A DNA stretch of 44,832 nucleotides from JAPUDQ01 sp049291395 (GCA_049291395.1 JBATPJ010000008.1:1-44832); one strand, 5' to 3'. Counted from the first letter of the stretch, positions 1-8,869 are shown. A program made the numbers and translations. Notes: generated by a model not told the origin, from the letters alone.

Positions 1-57
1 GCCGATATCATGGGAGGTGGCGTTCCTGTGCAAGTACCGCCAGACGGCAAATCATAG
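1..57 (+). CDS. C-terminal end of an unidentified protein (partial)
   Basis: Frame 1 is open from the window edge and reads ADIMGGGVPVQVPPDGKS before a TAG stop at 55-57. Only 18 residues are visible, so no family can be assigned. It does not resemble the usual C-terminus of ribosomal protein L9 or SSB, which often precede dnaB. The stop lies 45 nt before the proposed dnaB start. It could also be chance reading-frame openness. Confidence 0.45.
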   Translation, partial: ADIMGGGVPVQVPPDGKS

Positions 58-70
58 GTGATAGAATAGA

Positions 71-76
71 TATAAT
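71..76 (+). promoter_or_regulatory. -10 box of dnaB
   Basis: TATAAT at 71-76. No good -35 hexamer is visible. It would give a leader of about 20 nt carrying the AAGGA ribosome binding site at 92-96. Confidence 0.55.
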
Positions 77-101
77 TGATGAGTAAATGACAAGGACACG
101 T

Positions 102-1457
102 ATGGCCAAATCCCCGCAACCCACCGAAGGCAAAATTCCCCCGCACAATCTCGATGCCGAGATGAGTCTTCTTGGGGCTATCCTGATCGACGAAGAAGTC
201 CTCTCGGATGTCACCGACAAGGTCAAGTCTGATGATTTTTATGAGAAACGCCACCAGCTGATCTTTGCCGCTATCTTGAGACTGTTCGAGCAACATCGGC
301 CGGTCGATCTGCTGACGCTCAGTGATGAGCTGGAGAAAAAAGACAATCTCGAAGTTGTCGGTGGCAGTAGCTATCTCAACGAGCTGACAAACTACGTCCC
401 GACAGCCGCCAATGCTGCCGCCTACGCCGAGCTCGTCGCACAGCGGGCCGTCCGCCGTCGGCTAATCAAAGCCAGTTCGGATATCGCCGAGATGGCCTAC
501 AAAGAAGACAGCAACACCCAGGAGATCCTGGAGCGTGCCGAAGCCGAGCTTTTCTCGGTCAGCGATACCAGCCTCAAACAAGACCTTGTCAGCCTCGAGC
601 AAATCTTGACCGAAAGCTTCGATAGGATCGAAGAGCTCCATCGTGATCGCGGCAAGTTGCGCGGTATCCGCACCGGCTGGCGTGATCTCGATAATCTCAC
701 CGCTGGTCTGCAGCGCAGCGACCTCCTCATCGTCGCCGCGCGGCCTGCCATGGGTAAGACCACACTCGTGACCAATCTTGCGTACAATGTAGCGGCCAAA
801 GAGAAACAATCCGTGCTATTTTTCAGCCTGGAGATGAGCAAAGAACAGCTCGTCGACCGTATGCTGGCCGATGCCAGTGGTGTCGACGCGTGGAATATTC
901 GCACTGGTAATCTCAGCGATGATGATTTTGAAAAACTATCGACCGCCATGGGTGAGATGGCCGAGGCGCCGATCTATATCGACGACACACCTGGTCTAAC
1001 AGTCCTTGAGATGCGTACCAAAGCTCGTCGGCAGGCACACAGTCATCCACTCGGCCTTATCATCGTCGACTACCTGCAGCTAATGCAGGGAAGTAGTCGC
1101 GGCGGGGAATTCAACCGCGTTCAAGAGGTGAGTGAGATCAGTCGTGGTCTGAAGCTGATTGCTCGTGAGCTTAACGTACCAGTCATTGGCCTGTCACAGC
1201 TCAGCCGTTCGGTCGAAAACCGCAATCCACAGATCCCGCAACTCTCCGACCTCCGCGAGTCAGGATCGATCGAGCAGGATGCCGACCTTGTCGCCTTCAT
1301 CTACCGCGAGGCATATTACAATCCCGATACCGAGCGCCAAAACATCACAGATCTCATCATCGCTAAGCACCGTAACGGCCCAACTGGTCGCATCGAGCTC
1401 TACTTCCACCCAGAGCGACTACGCTTCATGTCGCTCGACAAACAGCGAGACGATTAG
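102..1457 (+). CDS. dnaB: Replicative DNA helicase DnaB
   Basis: Hexameric 5'-3' helicase that unwinds DNA at the replication fork. From ATG 102 the product is 451 aa, normal for DnaB. The N-terminal primase-interacting domain begins around PHNLDAEMSLLGAIL. The RecA-like C-terminal ATPase has Walker A ARPAMGKTT (about residue 214), the hydrophobic Walker B strand before DYLQL, and the SQLSR and LRESGSIEQDAD motifs. No intein interrupts the Walker A or DnaB loop regions. ATG 87 is also in frame, but AAGGA at 92-96 is spaced 5 nt from ATG 102, so 102 is preferred. It appears monocistronic or first in its unit. Confidence 0.97.
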   Translation: MAKSPQPTEGKIPPHNLDAEMSLLGAILIDEEVLSDVTDKVKSDDFYEKRHQLIFAAILRLFEQHRPVDLLTLSDELEKKDNLEVVGGSSYLNELTNYVPTAANAAAYAELVAQRAVRRRLIKASSDIAEMAYKEDSNTQEILERAEAELFSVSDTSLKQDLVSLEQILTESFDRIEELHRDRGKLRGIRTGWRDLDNLTAGLQRSDLLIVAARPAMGKTTLVTNLAYNVAAKEKQSVLFFSLEMSKEQLVDRMLADASGVDAWNIRTGNLSDDDFEKLSTAMGEMAEAPIYIDDTPGLTVLEMRTKARRQAHSHPLGLIIVDYLQLMQGSSRGGEFNRVQEVSEISRGLKLIARELNVPVIGLSQLSRSVENRNPQIPQLSDLRESGSIEQDADLVAFIYREAYYNPDTERQNITDLIIAKHRNGPTGRIELYFHPERLRFMSLDKQRDD

Positions 1458-1502
1458 ACGACAATTTCACCCTCCAAGTGATTAAAATACCCACCAGGAT
1501 GG

Positions 1503-1508
1503 TATAAT
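1503..1508 (+). promoter_or_regulatory. -10 box, leaderless start of the GT39-like gene
   Basis: TATAAT ends 10 nt before ATG 1519 and no Shine-Dalgarno sequence lies between, so transcription probably starts at or next to the start codon. Confidence 0.7.
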
Positions 1509-1518
1509 CATTACAACA

Positions 1519-2997
1519 ATGCGTCGATCACTCATCCGTGAATTATTGCTCTATCGCTACCGCTATATTGCCGGTCTGGTCGTCTTTTCGGTCATCACTG
1601 TCTTTCTTGTGACCGTCCGTAACGACCTCGCCCCATCAGGGCTCTCGACTGCCGAGATGCAATCAGCTGCCACCAGTGCGACATTTAGCTTCGCCCACCC
1701 GCTTCAGCAGTCCATCCTCGACCTACCGTATCGGCTAATGCAAAAACTTTCGATGTCGGTACTTGGTATCACCGAATTTTCCATCGTCTTGCCGTCGATC
1801 GTCTTTGCGATCATGACCTCGATCGCATTTCTCATGATGGTGCGCCGATGGTTTCGACCAAACGTGGCACTCATCACTGGCCTCATCTTTGTGACGTCAG
1901 CGGCATTTTTGACGCTCGCTCGCACAGGATTTGCCGAGATTATGACGACATTTTGGCTCTCACTACTACTCCTTGCCGTTACCAACATCGTCCACCCAGA
2001 AGGCAAGACGCGGCTGTGGTTCCTGGCTCTCGTCTTCATCCTGCCGCTCAGCCTCTATACGCCGCTCATGATCTATCCATTCATCGCTATCGCTATCGCC
2101 GGCATCGTTCATCCGCATGTTCGCTTCACGATCAACCACATGAGCAAAAACCAATACGCGATCGGTATCGGTATCATACTCATCTTGCTCGCACCGCTTA
2201 TCGTTTCCGTCTCATCACAGCCGCGATATGGGCTTGAGCTTCTTGGCGTACCAAATCATCTTCTTTCATTTTCCGAGACCGTCACAAATGCCAAGACTGT
2301 CGCAAAAATGTTTTTCAATCTCAGCCAGACATCAGTTGGTGCGATACCACAACCACTATTTGGTGCGGCATCGTTCATCATCATCGTGCTTGGATTTTTA
2401 AAGACTGCCCAGGATCATCATTCCGCGCGATCATATATGCTGCTGATCTGGTCTGCACTGTATATCCCGCTGGCCATCCTCAACCCTGACAAGATCTTGA
2501 TCGCGCTCATACCAGCCTATCTCTACATGGCGATCGGCATCGAGACGCTGATCCGTGAATGGTATAAGCTATTTCCGGCCAACCCTTATGCGCGCCTAAC
2601 GGGGCTGCTGCCGCTCGTCGTGCTGCTAGGCGGCATCATGACGTCCAATATCGCGCAGTATTTCTATGGCTACCTCTACGGCACACCGACGACACACTAT
2701 AGTGAGCAGCTTACCGCAACCCGCGCGATCCTGGACCGCAAAGAGAACAAGGACGCAGTCATGACGACTATCGTCAGGCCAGACGAAGTGTATTTCTATG
2801 ACCTGCTTCGGCGTGACTACCCACGGATGAACATCGCCGAGTCGCAGATCGGTCACGTCACGCGATCAACGATCGTTCTCGATGGTGCGACTGCCGATGC
2901 CGCAGCCCTCGGTGTCCCTAGCCAAATCGTAACGTCCTATAAATCAACGTCCGACCAAGTGATCCTACGCTACTACAAACCTAGCCCCACACCATAA
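1519..2997 (+). CDS. GT39/PMT-like membrane glycosyltransferase
   Basis: A 492-aa polytopic membrane protein. After a cytoplasmic Arg-rich start and a first TM helix (about residues 18-34), an extracytoplasmic loop carries STAEMQSAATSATFSFAHP. Around ten further hydrophobic segments follow, and a soluble C-terminal domain (about residue 395 on) is rich in Asp and Arg. This layout is that of ArnT/PMT-type lipid-linked sugar glycosyltransferases (GT39 or GT-C fold), which use polyprenyl-phosphate sugars on the outer face of the membrane. The usual acidic residue in the first loop may be E46 of STAEM. Acceptor and sugar cannot be told. It has its own leaderless-type promoter. Confidence 0.7.
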   Translation: MRRSLIRELLLYRYRYIAGLVVFSVITVFLVTVRNDLAPSGLSTAEMQSAATSATFSFAHPLQQSILDLPYRLMQKLSMSVLGITEFSIVLPSIVFAIMTSIAFLMMVRRWFRPNVALITGLIFVTSAAFLTLARTGFAEIMTTFWLSLLLLAVTNIVHPEGKTRLWFLALVFILPLSLYTPLMIYPFIAIAIAGIVHPHVRFTINHMSKNQYAIGIGIILILLAPLIVSVSSQPRYGLELLGVPNHLLSFSETVTNAKTVAKMFFNLSQTSVGAIPQPLFGAASFIIIVLGFLKTAQDHHSARSYMLLIWSALYIPLAILNPDKILIALIPAYLYMAIGIETLIREWYKLFPANPYARLTGLLPLVVLLGGIMTSNIAQYFYGYLYGTPTTHYSEQLTATRAILDRKENKDAVMTTIVRPDEVYFYDLLRRDYPRMNIAESQIGHVTRSTIVLDGATADAAALGVPSQIVTSYKSTSDQVILRYYKPSPTP

Positions 2998-3004
2998 ATA
3001 CTGG

Positions 3005-3010
3005 TATAAT
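3005..3010 (+). promoter_or_regulatory. -10 box of ybaB-recR unit
   Basis: TATAAT lies 28 nt before ATG 3039. The leader contains a strong GGAGGA at 3027-3032, so this is a conventional leadered start. Confidence 0.6.
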
Positions 3011-3038
3011 TGTCTCAATAACCCTGGAGGAATAGACC

Positions 3039-3326
3039 ATGCTTGACCAAGCAAAGATGATCATGCAGCTCAAAAAAGCGCAAAAAGAACTAACCAAACT
3101 TATCGTTGAAGGCACTGCCGGTGATGGTGCCGTCACCGTGTCGGTAACTGGTGAAATGAAGATCAAAAAAGTCACTATCGACCCAGAATACGTCGACCTC
3201 GATGACATCGAAGTGCTCGAGCGCTGGATCGAACAAGCCACCCGCGAAGCCATGAGCAAAGCTCAGGAACTAGCCGCTGAGAAGATGAAACCCCTCATGG
3301 GCGGTCTCGGAAATCTCGGACTATAA
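3039..3326 (+). CDS. ybaB: YbaB/EbfC family nucleoid-associated protein
   Basis: A 95-aa small DNA-binding protein of the YbaB/EbfC family, which forms dimers that bind DNA and in many bacteria is encoded beside dnaX and recR. The sequence shows the N-terminal helix (LDQAKMIMQLKKAQKELTKL), the beta strands around VTVSVTGEMKIKKVTIDPEYV, and the C-terminal helix ending EKMKPLMGGLGNLGL, which is typical of the family. GGAGGA precedes the start. recR lies 80 nt downstream, separated by a 7-bp repeat array; dnaX is not adjacent. Confidence 0.93.
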   Translation: MLDQAKMIMQLKKAQKELTKLIVEGTAGDGAVTVSVTGEMKIKKVTIDPEYVDLDDIEVLERWIEQATREAMSKAQELAAEKMKPLMGGLGNLGL

Positions 3327-3333
3327 GCGTGCG

Positions 3334-3389
3334 CATTGATCATTGATCGTTTCACGTTGATCATTAGCTGATCATTTATCATTTAATCG
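3334..3389 (+). repeat. Heptad repeat array between ybaB and recR
   Basis: Eight consecutive 7-nt units fill the gap: CATTGAT twice, CGTTTCA, CGTTGAT, CATTAGC, TGATCAT, TTATCAT, TTAATCG. The shared word TGATCA recurs at multiples of seven, and the second half is shifted by two bases. GTTTCACGTT (3349-3358) also occurs in the array at 34161. Unlike the atp arrays it does not form a clear inverted pair. Confidence 0.75.
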
Positions 3390-3406
3390 CAAAAGAGTCA
3401 CGAAAT

Positions 3407-4012
3407 ATGCTTCCAAAAGCTTTGCAGGAACTGATCGAAGCACTCAGTACACTACCGGGTGTGGGTCCACGTTCGGCTGAGCGCTATGCTTACTATTTGC
3501 TCAAGACCAGTGATCACAACCGAATGCGGCTCAGTGAAGCGGTCTCAGATATCGCGCAGGGCGTGAAGCAGTGCCCGATGACCTACGCGCTTATCGACGC
3601 CAGCGAAGATGTCTCGCCACTCTATAGTGACCCTGAGCGCAACAAGCACATCGTCGCTGTCGTCGAGGAACCGCTCGACGTCATCGCCCTCGAAAAAACT
3701 GGTCTCTTTCGCGGTACCTACCACGTGCTCGGCGGGGCAATTAGTCCGATCGACGGTATCGGGCCAGATCAGCTCCATATCCCAGAGCTTATCGAGCGAC
3801 TGCGGCGAGATAGCGTCGAGGAAATCATCCTCGCCATGAACTCATCAGTCGAAGGAGAGTCGACGGCATTGTACCTTCAGAAATTCATCGACGAAGCTGA
3901 TATCACGATCAAGATCACACGCCTGGCCCGCGGCATCCCTGTCGGTGTCGACCTGGAATACGCCGACCAAATCACCCTGAGCCACGCTCTCGAGGGCAGA
4001 CAGGCTATATGA
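3407..4012 (+). CDS. recR: Recombination mediator RecR, zinc finger lost
   Basis: RecR (201 aa) works with RecO/RecF to load RecA at gaps. The N-terminal helix-hairpin-helix (ALSTLPGVGPRSAERYAYYLL), the Toprim strand (HIVAVVEEPLDVIALEKTGLFRGTYHVLGGAISPIDGIGPDQL) and the C-terminal ITRLARGIPVGVDLEYADQITLSHAL are all present and full length. The usual C-x2-C/C-x2-C zinc finger between HhH and Toprim is absent: only Cys56 remains and the other three positions are not Cys. The next gene overlaps its stop by 4 nt (ATGA). Confidence 0.95.
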   Translation: MLPKALQELIEALSTLPGVGPRSAERYAYYLLKTSDHNRMRLSEAVSDIAQGVKQCPMTYALIDASEDVSPLYSDPERNKHIVAVVEEPLDVIALEKTGLFRGTYHVLGGAISPIDGIGPDQLHIPELIERLRRDSVEEIILAMNSSVEGESTALYLQKFIDEADITIKITRLARGIPVGVDLEYADQITLSHALEGRQAI

Positions 4013-4467
4013 ACAAGACAAGAAACCATAACTTTAAAAGGTATGGTTTAGGGTTCATAGCGGGTTGCGTTATAACGGCTATTATAGTAATTGTAGGCTA
4101 CGAATCTATGAAAGTTCTAGACATGGATATAATCAATCCATCTCGTCCTCTCTCTGAAAAACAACTCGGGAACGATTCCGTGAAGGTGATGGGTACGACA
4201 ACCTGGGATAATTATTGTCGGGTAGAGTATGTAGGGATGTATTCTAACAATAACGGTGTTGAGTTTATGACGAATAAGTTGCCTCTATCACATTTTTATG
4301 ATCAACATTGCCCAAGAGAAAATAATCCGTGGATTATACAGACCGGAGATGAGCCGAGCTACAATCCGCCATTCAAACTCCTAACCGGCGGCACGGACAG
4401 TGATCCCACATATGATTTCTATGCATTTGATAAAAGATCTCATCGTTACGAATTAGTAAAACCATAA
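4009..4467 (+). CDS. Unknown single-pass membrane-anchored protein coupled to recR
   Basis: I do not recognise this 152-aa protein. It starts inside the recR stop (ATGA), implying translational coupling. The N-terminus is basic (NKTRNHNFKRYG), followed by one TM helix at about residues 13-31 (LGFIAGCVITAIIVIVGY) and a soluble, probably extracytoplasmic domain with Cys near positions 69 and 101 that could form a disulfide. The gene is visibly more AT-rich than recR and the DHH gene, with AT-ending codons, suggesting recent acquisition or relaxed constraint. No RecR-related function should be assumed. Confidence 0.75.
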   Translation: MNKTRNHNFKRYGLGFIAGCVITAIIVIVGYESMKVLDMDIINPSRPLSEKQLGNDSVKVMGTTTWDNYCRVEYVGMYSNNNGVEFMTNKLPLSHFYDQHCPRENNPWIIQTGDEPSYNPPFKLLTGGTDSDPTYDFYAFDKRSHRYELVKP

Positions 4468-4495
4468 TTTGCCCTACCACATTCCACCGACATGT

Positions 4496-4501
4496 TACAA
4501 T
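4496..4501 (+). promoter_or_regulatory. -10 box, leaderless start of DHH gene
   Basis: TACAAT ends 7 nt before ATG 4509, with only AAAACAG between and no ribosome binding site. Confidence 0.65.
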
Positions 4502-4508
4502 AAAACAG

Positions 4509-5516
4509 ATGTACGACACACTCAAACAACTCATTGACGATGCGAAGCGTATCGTCGTGGTCCAGCCAGAAAACCCCGACGCCGATAGCCTCGGGTCGGC
4601 AATTGCGCTGGAGGAAATTCTCGGCAATACCGGTAAATCAGTCAGCCTTTTTTGCGCGATCGATATGCCAAAATATTTGCATTATATCGAAGGTTGGGCT
4701 CGTGTCGACAAAGAATGGACAGGGCAGTATGATCTCGCGATCATCGTCGATACCAGCGCCGAAGCGCTCCTGCAAAAAGCCCTCGAGACACCTGGGTTTC
4801 GTCATTTCTGCGAGTCTCATCCGGTACTCGTCATCGATCATCACATCGAAGGCGACGAAGGCGGCAACGACCTACCGTTTCCTCACGAGCTCGTGCTCGA
4901 CGACCAGGCCGCCGCAACCAGCGAGCTGATCTACGACATTGCTAGCCAAGCGAACTGGTCGATCACTGACCGAGCCGCCGAAGCCATGATGGCCTCAATC
5001 CTGGGCGATACCCTCGGCCTCAGCACCCAGAGCGTCACCGAACGTACCATGGCGACCATGACGGGGCTCATGAAGTGCGGTGCTCATCCTGCCGTCATCG
5101 AACAGCGACGTCGCGAATACATGAAAAAGCCGGCTGACATCCTGGACTACAAAGCTGACCTCATCAAACGTATCGAATATCACTGCGATGGTCGCCTCGC
5201 TACCATTCACATCCCGTGGGCCGACATCGAGCAGTATTCTGATCGCTACAACCCAAGCGTCCTAGTGCTCGACGAAATGCGCCTTGTCGAAGGTGTCGAC
5301 GTCGCCATCGCCATCAAGACCTATCCTGACGGCAAGCTGACCGGCAAGATCCGCGCCAACCTACCGGTCTGCGATCAAATCGCCGGGTTCTTCGGCGGCG
5401 GCGGGCATGCCTATAGTGCTGGCTTTAAGATATTTGAAGACTACGACAAAGCCATGAATGAGCTTGTCGGTGCATGCGACAAGATACTCAAGGAACAGTA
5501 TCATGAAACTCCATAA
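4509..5516 (+). CDS. DHH/DHHA1 family phosphoesterase (NrnA-like)
   Basis: A 335-aa Mn-dependent phosphoesterase of the DHH family. Motif I is NPDADSLGSA (about residue 23), motif II is IIVDTS, motif III is the DHH of VIDHHIEGDE, and motif IV is the Asp in ASILGDTLGL. The C-terminal DHHA1 domain ends with the Gly-rich substrate loop FFGGGGHAYSAGFKI. NrnA-like members degrade short oligoribonucleotides or linear/cyclic dinucleotides, some also acting on 3'-phosphoadenosine 5'-phosphate; which substrate applies here cannot be read from sequence. cysS begins inside its last codons. Confidence 0.9.
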   Translation: MYDTLKQLIDDAKRIVVVQPENPDADSLGSAIALEEILGNTGKSVSLFCAIDMPKYLHYIEGWARVDKEWTGQYDLAIIVDTSAEALLQKALETPGFRHFCESHPVLVIDHHIEGDEGGNDLPFPHELVLDDQAAATSELIYDIASQANWSITDRAAEAMMASILGDTLGLSTQSVTERTMATMTGLMKCGAHPAVIEQRRREYMKKPADILDYKADLIKRIEYHCDGRLATIHIPWADIEQYSDRYNPSVLVLDEMRLVEGVDVAIAIKTYPDGKLTGKIRANLPVCDQIAGFFGGGGHAYSAGFKIFEDYDKAMNELVGACDKILKEQYHETP

Positions 5517-6921
5517 CACGATGTCAGGAAAGGTGGACGAGCTGCGTCCCCTGACAGAGGGCGTCGTCACACTCTACACCTGCGGCCTGACTGTCTACAA
5601 CCAGCCACATATCGGCAACTGGATCGGCTATATCTACTGGGACATCCTCGTGCGCACACTGCGTGCCGATGGCTACCAGGTCAATCGAACCCAAAACATC
5701 ACCGATGTCGGCCACCTCGTGAGCGATGACGATAGCGGGGAAGACAAGATGGAAAAAGGCGCTCGTCTAGAGGGTCTCACTGCTTGGGATGTCGCCAAGA
5801 AATATATCGCTATCGCCGATCATGAAGGCTACGACCTACTCGGCCTCATTCGTCCCGACCATCTCGTGGCCGCAACCAGCTGTATCGATGCGCAGATCGA
5901 ATTTGCGCAACAACTCGACGCCAAAGGCTATTTGTATCGCACCGATGACGGTATGTATTTTGATACTAGTAAACTTGCCGACTACGGCAAATTAGCTCGT
6001 CTTGACATCGCCGGCCTGCAAGCCGGGGCCCGCGTCGAAATGGCCGGCAAACGCCGACCGACTGATTTTGCCGTCTGGAAATTTAGCCCCGTCGACCAAC
6101 AACGCGACATGGAGTGGGACAGCCCATGGGGCAAAGGGTTCCCCGGCTGGCACCTCGAGTGCTCGGTCATTGCCCGCGAATCACTCGGCGATCAGATCGA
6201 CATCCACACTGGCGGCATCGACCACATACCCGTCCATCACACCAACGAAATTGCTCAAACCGAAGCCGTCACCGGCAAACCATTTGCACAGCTCTGGGTG
6301 CACAACAACCACCTCAAAGTCGATGACCAAAAGATGTCGAAGTCACTAGGCAATATCTATACGCTGGCTGATATCACCAACAAAGGGTTTTCGCTCGATA
6401 CTTTTCGCATGTTTGCACTGAGTAAGCACTATCAAACAGAGGGGAACTTCACCTGGGATAATCTCGAGGCTGCCAGTAACCGACTGCAACGCTGGCGAGA
6501 CATGGCCTGCCTCCGCTGGCAAACCAACGATACACTATCTGACGATGATGACAAAGATCGCGTTCATGATGTCAACGGTATTCCTCACGCCGCACTCGAG
6601 GCTCTCAATGATAATCTCAATACGCCAGGCGCCCTCATCGCCATCGAACGAGCTATCGATGAGATCGACATTTCTCCGTTGTCGAGTCTGCAGCACAGTG
6701 CCTTAATTGACCTTGTTGCATGGATCGACGAGACACTGGGACTACGACTCGCCGAGAGCACTCCTGATATTACTGACGATCAGAAACGTCGCATCATCGA
6801 GCGACGACGAGCCCGTGACGCGAAAGATTGGACGGCATCGGACAGACTTCGCGATGAATTAGCCCATGAGGGGATCACACTACGCGACACACCACAAAGC
6901 ACTGTATGGAGCCGAAGTTAG
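5503..6921 (+). CDS. cysS: Cysteine--tRNA ligase
   Basis: Charges tRNA-Cys. The start at 5503 (MKLHNTMSG) overlaps the DHH gene by 14 nt and has AAGGA at 5490-5494; an in-frame upstream ATG at 5458 lies wholly inside the DHH gene and is unlikely. Length is 472 aa. The class I signature appears as PHIGN (NQPHIGNWIGY) with zinc Cys in TCGLTVYN, a second zinc site in WHLECSVIA and HHTNEIAQTEA, and KMSKS in DQKMSKSLGN. The C-terminal helical anticodon domain ends ITLRDTPQSTVWSRS, matching the family's end. It is convergent with the permease downstream. Confidence 0.97.
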   Translation: MKLHNTMSGKVDELRPLTEGVVTLYTCGLTVYNQPHIGNWIGYIYWDILVRTLRADGYQVNRTQNITDVGHLVSDDDSGEDKMEKGARLEGLTAWDVAKKYIAIADHEGYDLLGLIRPDHLVAATSCIDAQIEFAQQLDAKGYLYRTDDGMYFDTSKLADYGKLARLDIAGLQAGARVEMAGKRRPTDFAVWKFSPVDQQRDMEWDSPWGKGFPGWHLECSVIARESLGDQIDIHTGGIDHIPVHHTNEIAQTEAVTGKPFAQLWVHNNHLKVDDQKMSKSLGNIYTLADITNKGFSLDTFRMFALSKHYQTEGNFTWDNLEAASNRLQRWRDMACLRWQTNDTLSDDDDKDRVHDVNGIPHAALEALNDNLNTPGALIAIERAIDEIDISPLSSLQHSALIDLVAWIDETLGLRLAESTPDITDDQKRRIIERRRARDAKDWTASDRLRDELAHEGITLRDTPQSTVWSRS

Positions 6922-6940
6922 TACTCGATCAGCCGGGCAG

Positions 6941-8071
6941 CTATGATTTCAGCTTGGAGGCCAATTTAGCGATCGGGTTTTTGGCTGATTTCTCAGCACG
7001 TTCTTTCTCTGCATGCTCCAGGTAGTCAACCATCAATACTCGGATACAACCTGCGATCGGAATCGAGATCAAACCGCCGATCAGACCAAAGATAGACACA
7101 CCGATCAGGATCGCAACCAATACCGACAAAGCGGATAGCTCGACTTTTTTCGACTGAATCGCTGGGGCGATCCAATTGTTCTCAAGCTGCTGGTAGATGA
7201 TGAAGTAAATGGCAAATATAATCGCGGCCGTGGTGTCGTTGAGCAACAGCACGAGCGTTACTAGCACGGCACCGAGCGTCGCACCGACCATCGGAATCAA
7301 ATCCATGATAAAGATGATTGTCGCCAGCGGTAACGCAAGGTTACCAGGAAGCCCAAAGGCAAGACTAAGTAGTAGGATAACGACCAGCGAGGAAACCGCC
7401 GCGATCAAGGCAACCATAAGCTGACCGTTGACGTATCCGACAACGACACGGTACATCTTGCTCACGACATTGCGGTGACGCGTAAGGCGCACTGGGTCAC
7501 GATACAATCCCCAGACCTTTTGCATCCATTCGGGCCCTTCGATCAACATCAGAAATGTCAGAACGAGGATAAATACCATCGTTAGCGCTCCGTTGAACAA
7601 ACCAGTCGCTCCGTTGACAAGGACACCACCGATGTCATTTGCCACGGCCGATGCTTGTGACTTTGCGTCCTCGATACTGGCGTTTAGCTGCTCCTCAAGA
7701 CCATATCGCTCGACAAAATCGTCGATAAGATGTCTCTGTGAGCTCACTTGATCAATGATATGAGGTACGGTATTCGCAAACTTCGACGATTGCTCCACGA
7801 CCGGTGGCACCACCAGGAAAAGGACGGTGCCCAGAAAGGTAAGTACCGCGACATACGATAATGCTGTTGCTGTAACTCGTGATCGCCCAGGTAAACGACG
7901 AGAGATGTATGAAACTGGCGGGTTTAACGCGAGGGCGAGAAAAATCGCCGTACCGATAGTTATCAGCGGCTCGCGGGCTTTAATGATCAGAAAAAGCAGC
8001 GTGACAAAGGCGATAACCACAATACCAAAATTCACGAAGGTTTTACGGTCAACATCAACACTGACTTTCAT
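6941..8071 (-). CDS. AI-2E family (UPF0118) membrane transporter
   Basis: A 376-aa polytopic membrane protein of the AI-2E/PerM family, whose members include AI-2 exporters and Na+/H+ antiporters; the substrate is not predictable. Paired N-terminal TM helices (FVNFGIVVIAFVTLLFLIIKA and the following segment) are followed by a hydrophilic coiled region (about residues 90-150) and a C-terminal TM bundle containing the family region DLIPMVGATLGAVLV and the YQQLENNWIAPAI motif. The C-terminus is Lys-rich. Promoter CATACT (8079-8084, minus) ends 7 nt from the start, so it is probably leaderless, and it is divergent from the ABC pair at 8132. Confidence 0.88.
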   Translation of the reverse strand: MKVSVDVDRKTFVNFGIVVIAFVTLLFLIIKAREPLITIGTAIFLALALNPPVSYISRRLPGRSRVTATALSYVAVLTFLGTVLFLVVPPVVEQSSKFANTVPHIIDQVSSQRHLIDDFVERYGLEEQLNASIEDAKSQASAVANDIGGVLVNGATGLFNGALTMVFILVLTFLMLIEGPEWMQKVWGLYRDPVRLTRHRNVVSKMYRVVVGYVNGQLMVALIAAVSSLVVILLLSLAFGLPGNLALPLATIIFIMDLIPMVGATLGAVLVTLVLLLNDTTAAIIFAIYFIIYQQLENNWIAPAIQSKKVELSALSVLVAILIGVSIFGLIGGLISIPIAGCIRVLMVDYLEHAEKERAEKSAKNPIAKLASKLKS

Positions 8072-8078
8072 ATCTGCA

Positions 8079-8084
8079 AGTATG
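8079..8084 (-). promoter_or_regulatory. -10 box, leaderless start of AI-2E transporter
   Basis: CATACT on the minus strand ends 7 nt before the ATG at 8071. Confidence 0.5.
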
Positions 8085-8117
8085 ACTCAGAACTTGCGAT
8101 TGGTAAAGGCCAAATGA

Positions 8118-8123
8118 TATAGT
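8118..8123 (+). promoter_or_regulatory. -10 box, leaderless start of ABC ATPase
   Basis: TATAGT ends 8 nt before ATG 8132; no ribosome binding site lies between. It is divergent from the CATACT box at 8079-8084. Confidence 0.65.
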
Positions 8124-8131
8124 CAATCATA

Positions 8132-8869
8132 ATGAAATCTGACATCATCACCATCAAAGACGTTACGATATCGTTTGGCAACTCCGTTATCATCGATGAT
8201 TTATCATTTGATATTCGGCGCGGCGAGACGTTTGGGCTGCTCGGCAGCAACGGATCAGGCAAGACGACTATCATTCGGGCACTACTTGGCATCTATCGGC
8301 CGACAAATGGCACCCTACTGATTGAGGGTAAACCATACCACGTCAATCAAGGCGTGAAACTTGGCTACCTTCCCGAAGAGCGCGGTCTGTACAAAAAAGA
8401 AAAAGTCATCGATGTCATGACGTATTTTGGTCAGCTTAAAGGACTGAGCTATCGGGAATCATTTGATGCGTCAATGAAATTCTTAGCCCGCGTTCAACTT
8501 GAAGACAAAGCCACCGCGCGACTCGATAAATTGTCTGGTGGTCAACAGCAAAAAATCCAACTCGGCGTGACAATTATCGGCGACCCCCAGCTTCTAATAC
8601 TTGACGAGCCAACTAAGGGCTTCGACCCGATCAACCGACGCCTCCTCATGTCCATCATCGAGGAACATCAGGCCAAAGGCGCCACGGTCATCTTCGTAAC
8701 TCACCAGATGGAAGAAGTCGAACGTCTCTGTGATCGCATCATCCTCCTCAAGGGTGGTAAGGCAGCTGCCTACGGAACCGTCGCTGCTGTACGCAAGCAA
8801 CACGGCGGTGCGTCCCTCGATGATATATTTGTAAGTATCTATAGCGACGAGGAGGAACATGATGTATAA
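8132..8869 (+). CDS. ABC exporter ATP-binding protein (NatA-like)
   Basis: A 245-aa nucleotide-binding subunit. Walker A is GSNGSGKTT (about residue 38), the Q-loop region is LGYLPEERGLYKKEKV, the signature is LSGGQQQKI, Walker B is LLILDEPTKGFDP, and the H-loop is VTHQ. The EERGLY Q-loop and the short C-terminal extension are typical of NatA/DUF4162-type exporters paired with an ABC-2 permease. The permease gene overlaps its end by 11 nt, indicating coupled translation. Confidence 0.93.
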   Translation: MKSDIITIKDVTISFGNSVIIDDLSFDIRRGETFGLLGSNGSGKTTIIRALLGIYRPTNGTLLIEGKPYHVNQGVKLGYLPEERGLYKKEKVIDVMTYFGQLKGLSYRESFDASMKFLARVQLEDKATARLDKLSGGQQQKIQLGVTIIGDPQLLILDEPTKGFDPINRRLLMSIIEEHQAKGATVIFVTHQMEEVERLCDRIILLKGGKAAAYGTVAAVRKQHGGASLDDIFVSIYSDEEEHDV

